DNA of 39,832 nucleotides from positions 1 through 39,832 of the forward strand of contig JALOBU010000029.1 of assembly GCA_023228145.1 (NCBI GenBank), in the 5' to 3' direction. A program made the translations under genes and the position numbers. Numbering within the stretch: position 1 is the first letter of the stretch; every line of letters starts with the position of its first letter. The DNA is from Bacteroidales bacterium (lineage in GTDB: Bacteria; Bacteroidota; Bacteroidia; Bacteroidales; CAIWKO01). Positions 35,013 through 39,832 of the stretch are shown piece by piece. The notes beneath the pieces are model-generated. The model made no database searches. It saw nothing but the letters and a program-made list of their open reading frames with translations, and was not told the origin of the DNA.

Positions 35013-35528
35013 TTATTTTTTTGGAGAGAGTATCATTATCATTCGTTTCCCTTCCAGCTTTGGAAGTTGTTCTGGTTTTCCGTAGTCGGCCAGCTCATTG
35101 GCAAATTTCAGCAAAATAATTTCTCCCTGCTCTTTATACACGATTGAACGCCCTCTGAAAAATACGTCCACTTTAACTTTACAACCATCCTGTAGAAATT
35201 TGATGGCATGTTTCAATTTGAAATTAAAATCATGGTCATCGGTATTTGGCCCCAGGCGAATTTCTTTAATAACAACTTTTGCCGCCTTGGCTTTCATTTC
35301 TTTCTGTTTGCGCTTTTGCTCGTAGAGGAATTTTTTATAATCAATCACCTTGCATACAGGTGGGTTGGCGTTTGGTGAGATTTCCACAAGGTCCAGGCCT
35401 TCTTCTTCTGCAATGGCTATGGCCTCTTTTATAGAGTAGATGCCCATTTTTATGTTCTCACCTACCACACGCACCACTGGCGCTGTGATTCTGTAATTAA
35501 TTTTGTGCAGTTCTTCTTTTTTAACCAT
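35013..35528 (-). CDS. infC: Translation initiation factor IF-3
   Basis: IF-3 proofreads start-codon choice on the 30S subunit. From the first ATG (35528) it is 171 residues: N-domain with INYRI and VEISPNANPPVCKVIDY-KFLYEQKRK, then the C-domain with KEIRLGPNTDDHD and VDVFFRGRSI. The real start is probably an ATA at 35564: a GGAGGA Shine-Dalgarno (35571-35576) sits 6 bases before it, the extra 12 codons (IATNFNNYPRRG) are open and resemble the basic N-terminal extension of related IF-3 proteins, whereas the ATG has AGAGGA directly abutting it. A non-AUG start would match the AUU autoregulation known for E. coli infC. It follows thrS after 71 bases. Confidence 0.95.
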   Translation of the reverse strand: MVKKEELHKINYRITAPVVRVVGENIKMGIYSIKEAIAIAEEEGLDLVEISPNANPPVCKVIDYKKFLYEQKRKQKEMKAKAAKVVIKEIRLGPNTDDHDFNFKLKHAIKFLQDGCKVKVDVFFRGRSIVYKEQGEIILLKFANELADYGKPEQLPKLEGKRMIMILSPKK

Positions 35529-35570
35529 TCCTCTGCGCGGGTAGTTGTTAAAATTTGTAGCTATAACGTG

Positions 35571-35576
35571 TCCTCC
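35571..35576 (-). promoter_or_regulatory. Shine-Dalgarno of infC favouring an AUA start
   Basis: GGAGGA on the minus strand, 6 bases before ATA (35564-35562) and 42 bases before the first in-frame ATG. Its spacing suits only the ATA. Strong SD sequences are rare in this window. Confidence 0.55.
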
Positions 35577-35599
35577 ATTTTTGTTAATACTTTATTTAA

Positions 35600-37534
35600 T
35601 TATTCAGTCATTCTGTTAATTTCATCGTTAATCATGGCGGCAAAAGCTTCAATTGTATAGGTACCCATATCTCCATGGCCTTGTTTTCTGACGGAAACAG
35701 TATTGTCTGATTCTTCCTTTTCTCCAACAATAAGCATATATGGGATACGTTCCAGTTCTGCGTCTCTGATTTTTTTGCCTGCCTTTTCGCTTCTATTGTC
35801 AATTTTGCAGCGAATTTCGTAATTATTTAGTAATTCTAATACTTTTTTTGCATAAATTTCATACTTTTCGCTTATAGGAATTATAGTAAGTTGTTCAGGG
35901 GCAAGCCATAGGGGAAATTTCCCTGCGCAATGTTCTATCAGCACGGCTACAAAACGCTCCATTGAACCAAAAGGCGCACGATGTATCATGACGGGGCGGT
36001 GTTTCTGGTTGTCGCTGCCAATGTATTCCATATCGAAGCGTTCAGGGAGGTTATAGTCCACCTGAATAGTCCCCAGTTGCCATTTACGTCCAATGGCATC
36101 GCGAACCATAAAATCAAGCTTGGGACCGTAGAATGCCGCTTCGCCAATTTCAATGACTGCATCAATATTGTTTTCTTTTGTTACTTCCAGGATGGCTTGT
36201 TCGGCTTTTTCCCAGTTTTCGTCTGTGCCTATGTATTTTTCTTTATTATTGGGGTCGCGCAGGGATACCTGGGCTGTAAATTCCTTAAAATCCAGGGCTT
36301 TAAAAATCTTCATCACAATGTTAATGACACCGACAAACTCTGCCTTAACCTGGTCGGGAGTGCAGAAAATATGAGCGTCATCCTGAGTAAATCCTCTTAC
36401 ACGTGTCAGTCCGTGCAGCTCTCCGCTTTGTTCGTAGCGGTAAACTGTACCAAATTCGGCCATGCGTAAGGGAAGGTCTTTGTAGGAGCGGGGTTTACTT
36501 TTATAGATTTCGCAGTGGTGTGGGCAGTTCATGGGTTTTAACATAAACTGTTCGCCTTCAATAGGTGTAGAGATAGGGCGGAAAGAGTCTTCTCCGTATT
36601 TCTGAAAGTGTCCGGAGGTTTTATACAGGTTTACGTCGCCGATGTGAGGTGTCATTACTTGTACGTATCCGGCTTTACGCTGTACTTTTTTCAGGAAGGC
36701 TTCAAGACGTTCGCGCAAAGCTGTGCCTTTAGGTAACCACAGAGGTAAGCCCAGGCCTACATTCGGTGAGAAGGTAAATAATTCCAGTTCTTTGCCCAGC
36801 CTTCGGTGGTCGCGTTTTTTTGCTTCTTCAAGCAGGAGCAGATAATCTTGCAGGTCTTTCTGTTTGGGGAATGTGATGCCGTAAACACGTGTCAGTTGTT
36901 TGCGTTTTATATCGCCCCGCCAATATGCACCGGCAACGCTCATAATTTTTACCGCTTTGATAAATCCGGTATGGGGTAGGTGGGGCCCCCGGCAGAGGTC
37001 GGTAAAACTACCGCTTTCGTAAAAAGTTATCTGCCCGTCTTCCAACTCATTGATAAGCTCAAGTTTATATTCATCACCCTTTTTGGTAAAAAAATCAATA
37101 GCTTCTTTTTTTGATACTTCTTTGCGTATCATTTTCTGTTCCTGCCTGGCAAGCTCAATGATTTTATCTTCAATGGCTTTAAAGTCTGAGTCGGTAATCA
37201 CTCGGTTGCCCAGATCAATATCATAATAAAATCCATTTTCAATATCCGGTCCAATGCCGAATTTTGTTCCTGGAAATAAAGCTTCAATGGCTTCAGCCAT
37301 GATATGAGCTGATGAATGCCAGAAAGCTGCTTTGCCTTCGGTATCGTTCCATGTGAGCAATTTTACGGAGGCGTCTGTGTTTATTGGCCTTGTGGCATCC
37401 CACACCTCATCATTCACTTTTGCTGCCAGCACATTACGCGCCAGTCCCTCGCTGATGCTTAGGGCAATATCAATCCCTGTAACACCTTCGGGGTATTGTC
37501 TTACAGAATTGTCAGGGAGAGTTATATTTATCAT
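35600..37534 (-). CDS. thrS: Threonyl-tRNA synthetase
   Basis: A 644-residue class II synthetase charging tRNA-Thr. Order: TGS domain (~1-60); second additional editing-type domain with HSSAHIMAEA (~72) and zinc-type HTGF further on; catalytic core with LWLPKGTALR, MLKPMNCPHHCEIY (zinc Cys and His), motif 2 FGTVYRYEQSGELHG and motif 3 HRAPFGSMER; and an anticodon-binding domain (~540-644). Length is normal. First gene of the thrS-infC-rpmI-rplT operon, with a good promoter at 37561-37593 and a leader of only ~20 bases, too short for a structured thrS operator. Confidence 0.98.
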   Translation of the reverse strand: MINITLPDNSVRQYPEGVTGIDIALSISEGLARNVLAAKVNDEVWDATRPINTDASVKLLTWNDTEGKAAFWHSSAHIMAEAIEALFPGTKFGIGPDIENGFYYDIDLGNRVITDSDFKAIEDKIIELARQEQKMIRKEVSKKEAIDFFTKKGDEYKLELINELEDGQITFYESGSFTDLCRGPHLPHTGFIKAVKIMSVAGAYWRGDIKRKQLTRVYGITFPKQKDLQDYLLLLEEAKKRDHRRLGKELELFTFSPNVGLGLPLWLPKGTALRERLEAFLKKVQRKAGYVQVMTPHIGDVNLYKTSGHFQKYGEDSFRPISTPIEGEQFMLKPMNCPHHCEIYKSKPRSYKDLPLRMAEFGTVYRYEQSGELHGLTRVRGFTQDDAHIFCTPDQVKAEFVGVINIVMKIFKALDFKEFTAQVSLRDPNNKEKYIGTDENWEKAEQAILEVTKENNIDAVIEIGEAAFYGPKLDFMVRDAIGRKWQLGTIQVDYNLPERFDMEYIGSDNQKHRPVMIHRAPFGSMERFVAVLIEHCAGKFPLWLAPEQLTIIPISEKYEIYAKKVLELLNNYEIRCKIDNRSEKAGKKIRDAELERIPYMLIVGEKEESDNTVSVRKQGHGDMGTYTIEAFAAMINDEINRMTE

Positions 37535-37560
37535 TTCAAAAGCTTAGAAAAAAGAGTTTG

Positions 37561-37593
37561 CAAAAGTATAAAATATTCTGATATAACAACAAA
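37561..37593 (-). promoter_or_regulatory. Promoter of the thrS-infC-rpmI-rplT operon
   Basis: On the minus strand TTTG TTG (37593-37587), an 18-base spacer, and TACTTTTG (37568-37561). Both boxes and spacing fit the Bacteroidota consensus. It is the best promoter match in the window. Confidence 0.6.
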
Positions 37594-37836
37594 TTTTTTT
37601 ATATTTACGGATACAAATTTGGATAATAATCACATGATAATAAGTAAATATTTAACTACTAAAGTAAAAGAATATTTATTCTTAAAAGTCTTGAAAAGAT
37701 AAGCATAATCAAAAGTATTACATAATATTATATGTTTTTTTTAAAAATATAAATAAGTCAATGCTTTGTTTTTTGAAAAATATTTCTATTTTTATAGCAT
37801 TAAATGAAATGTAGCAATCATAAAAATCTAAAAAAC
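37594..37836 (+). other. Rest of the 302-base divergent spacer; putative promoter of the next gene
   Basis: AT-rich with no reading frame of note. TTTG at 37772-37775, a 19-base spacer and TAGCATTA at 37795-37802 give a half-matching promoter 34 bases before the gene at 37837. Confidence 0.35.
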
Positions 37837-39832
37837 ATGAAAAAATTTACTTTTTTAGTTGTATTAATTTTCTGTTTTGGCATAGGCCATGTATTTTCAC
37901 AAACAGGGTTTCAGAAGTTGTATAAAATAACGGGCTCTTTACCAATAACTATGGCTATTTGCTGGAGTGCGCAGCAAACCACTGACGGTGGGTACATCAT
38001 GGCAGGGTTTCAGAATTCAGGGATACCGATGCGTGCTGATGTCATTAAAACAACTTCAACAGGTGCGATTGACTGGAAATATAGCTATGGTTTGCAAAGT
38101 TTTATCCCAGGAATTGAAGATTTTACTAAAATAACTACTCCTTTTTGTATAAGGCAAACTTCCGATGGCGGTTACATTATCACAGGTCAGCAAGATGGGA
38201 AATGTTTCCTGATGAAAATAACTTCAAACGGGCAGACTATTTCCTGGACAAAACAATATGCAGATAAAGCTTGTGGTAACATGGTAAAACAAACTTCCGA
38301 TGGCGGATATATTGTTGTTGGATACAGAAATGATGATACAAAAAGCGATTCAACAAGCATTTACTTACTAAAGACAGCTTCAAACGGCAACATTTCATGG
38401 GATAAAATGTTTAAAATAAGTTCTGTAGATGACGATATGGGCAACTCTGTAGTTGAAGTCAGTGATGGCTTTATACTTGCCGGATATACTACTGAAATTT
38501 TTGGCACGGATACCACTTTGGATATGGTGCTTTTAAAAACAAATACCAGCGGCACTCATCAATGGACAACTACTTTTGGTGATAATTCATACTCAGAAGT
38601 TGGTAATGATATTAAATTGCATAGCGACGGAAGCAGTTTATTAATCACAGGATATACTGACAGAACTGTTTCCGGCATTGATGGCAGTGATTTGTTTATC
38701 ATGAAAACTAATTCATCCGGTACTCCCTCGTGGACATCTGCCTATAATTTAGCAACAGAAGATATTGGGCACAGGATAGAACAAACCACCACGGGTTTAG
38801 CTGTTATGGGTACCACCATAAGTATTTGGGGTTTAACTTTTCTGGATATGTTTCTTATGCAAACTAATACTACCGGTACTCCGAGCATGGGAGAGGTTTA
38901 TAGCCAGACGGAACCGGCTCATAATTATATGGCTGATGGTCAAAAAACCGCCGACGGAGGTTTTGTGATGGGGGGCTGGGGCCAAGGGCTTACGTCCATG
39001 GATTTTTTACTGTTAAAATCGGATGCAAACGGCATAACAGGTTGTAATGAAAATGCACAGATGCCTGAACAAAGAACATATAGCCCAACCTCTGCATCTG
39101 TAACCCCGACAATTACTACACCAAATAGTTCAAGTTCAAAAACAGGTATTCGTGTTGATTTAACTGCCATTGTAGAAGATGTTTGTTCACCTGCCGAGCT
39201 CCTGGTTGCTGAAGCAGGCAATAATCAGTCGGTATGCGTTAATCAAAGTATTACTCTTGGTGGCAGTCCCACCGGCAGCGGAGGCAGCGGTTCATATACG
39301 TATTCATGGAGCCCATCGACTTATTTAAATAACGCCGGTATTGCAAACCCGACCTGCACACCAACTTCAGCAGGAACTACAACCTATACCATAACGGTAA
39401 ATGATGGTAGCACCACAGCAACGGATATCGTTACTGTAACTGCCACTGCCAATGTAACTCCCACTTTCACACAGTTAGGGCCTTATTGTGTGGGTGCGAC
39501 ACCGGGAGTATTACCAACAACATCTACCAATGGAATAACAGGTACCTGGAATCCTGCAACAATCAACACAACATCACAGGGAACCACACAATATACTTTT
39601 ACACCAGACGGTGGACAGTGTGCTTTATCAACAACCATTGATATCAATGTTACTCCAGCATTATCGGCATATATAACAGGCAATGATTCTATATGTATAA
39701 AAACTAGCCCCGGGGCTTTAACAGTGGTTGCTTCCGGAGGAGGTGGTTCAGGAACCTATACTTATTTGTGGTATCGGAATGGAGCTTCTATTGGGGTTAC
39801 TTCCAGTACTTATAATCCGGGTCCGATAACTG
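37837..39832 (+). CDS. Large secreted repeat protein, cut by the window's right edge
   Basis: Open from ATG 37837 to the last base (about 665 codons), with no stop in the window. A signal peptide is at residues 1-23 (MKKFTFLVVLIFCFGIGHVF, then SQ). Residues ~45-400 hold about seven blades of the form QTSDGGYIIxGxx...D.xLxKTxxxGxxxW (for example QTTDGGYIMAGF, QTSDGGYIVVGY, KTADGGFVMGGW), a beta-propeller-like array common in Bacteroidota exported proteins. From ~465 on come PKD/Ig-like units: a SYTYSWSPSTYL unit with SAGTTTYTITV, then GTWNPATINT. A C-terminal T9SS sorting domain is expected beyond the edge but not seen. It is divergent from thrS. Confidence 0.85.
   Translation, partial: MKKFTFLVVLIFCFGIGHVFSQTGFQKLYKITGSLPITMAICWSAQQTTDGGYIMAGFQNSGIPMRADVIKTTSTGAIDWKYSYGLQSFIPGIEDFTKITTPFCIRQTSDGGYIITGQQDGKCFLMKITSNGQTISWTKQYADKACGNMVKQTSDGGYIVVGYRNDDTKSDSTSIYLLKTASNGNISWDKMFKISSVDDDMGNSVVEVSDGFILAGYTTEIFGTDTTLDMVLLKTNTSGTHQWTTTFGDNSYSEVGNDIKLHSDGSSLLITGYTDRTVSGIDGSDLFIMKTNSSGTPSWTSAYNLATEDIGHRIEQTTTGLAVMGTTISIWGLTFLDMFLMQTNTTGTPSMGEVYSQTEPAHNYMADGQKTADGGFVMGGWGQGLTSMDFLLLKSDANGITGCNENAQMPEQRTYSPTSASVTPTITTPNSSSSKTGIRVDLTAIVEDVCSPAELLVAEAGNNQSVCVNQSITLGGSPTGSGGSGSYTYSWSPSTYLNNAGIANPTCTPTSAGTTTYTITVNDGSTTATDIVTVTATANVTPTFTQLGPYCVGATPGVLPTTSTNGITGTWNPATINTTSQGTTQYTFTPDGGQCALSTTIDINVTPALSAYITGNDSICIKTSPGALTVVASGGGGSGTYTYLWYRNGASIGVTSSTYNPGPIT

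Noticed and set aside
37535..37836. Structured leader or T-box controlling thrS
   Set aside because: The promoter lies only about 27 bases before the start codon, leaving no room for a leader structure.
1..39832. CRISPR array, prophage, tRNA or rRNA genes
   Set aside because: I looked through the intergenic stretches on both strands and saw no direct-repeat arrays, phage structural genes, or tRNA/rRNA-like sequences.

Overview
This window looks like a contig of an AT-rich, probably uncultured member of the Bacteroidota. The evidence is three very large surface proteins (two with type IX secretion, T9SS, C-terminal sorting domains; the third leaves the window before its end), a further T9SS cargo with FG-GAP-like repeats, an S46 dipeptidyl-peptidase, a Rho with a long low-complexity insert, DUF1573 repeats, and TAnnTTTG-type -7 promoter elements with few Shine-Dalgarno sequences.

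Layout. 1-2095 is an accessory strip: a frameshifted trmN6-like tail, a secreted protein with six SKYDA repeats, and a REP-associated tyrosine transposase (RAYT) bracketed by exactly inverted hairpins and lying inside a broken second copy of the mpl 3' end. 2096-8092 encodes a 1998-residue mosaic T9SS surface protein. 8135-11819 holds mpl (cell-wall peptide recycling), a cytidylate-kinase-like gene, and divergently tnaA (tryptophanase). 11880-17996 (minus strand) is a two-gene surface unit: a protein with 16 PKD domains and a type B sorting domain, then an FG-GAP-like protein with a type A domain. 17997-18805 is an 809-base spacer with palindromes and a TAG-interrupted reading frame. 18806-20372 holds a DUF937-like gene, mntP and queD. 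20369-24922 (minus strand) is cysC-cysD-cysN followed by fhs: sulfate activation plus one-carbon metabolism. 24982-26677 holds a small lipoprotein and a double-DUF1573 protein. 26757-30111 (minus strand) holds rho and an orphan OppC/DppC-like permease. 30208-34181 holds an alpha/beta hydrolase, a lipoprotein and an S46 peptidase. 34375-37534 (minus strand) is the classical thrS-infC-rpmI-rplT translation operon. A further large secreted protein starts at 37837 and runs off the right edge.

Most genes are ordinary housekeeping or surface genes. The points that most deserve a second look are the RAYT/REP unit sitting in an mpl remnant with a decayed REP beside the intact mpl, the probable AUA start of infC behind a strong Shine-Dalgarno, the palindrome cluster downstream of rplT, a spaced sequence signature shared by two distant intergenic regions, and the TAG-interrupted frame at 18369-18629. 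I did not find a clearly new multi-gene system; all identifications come from reading the sequence, without database searches.
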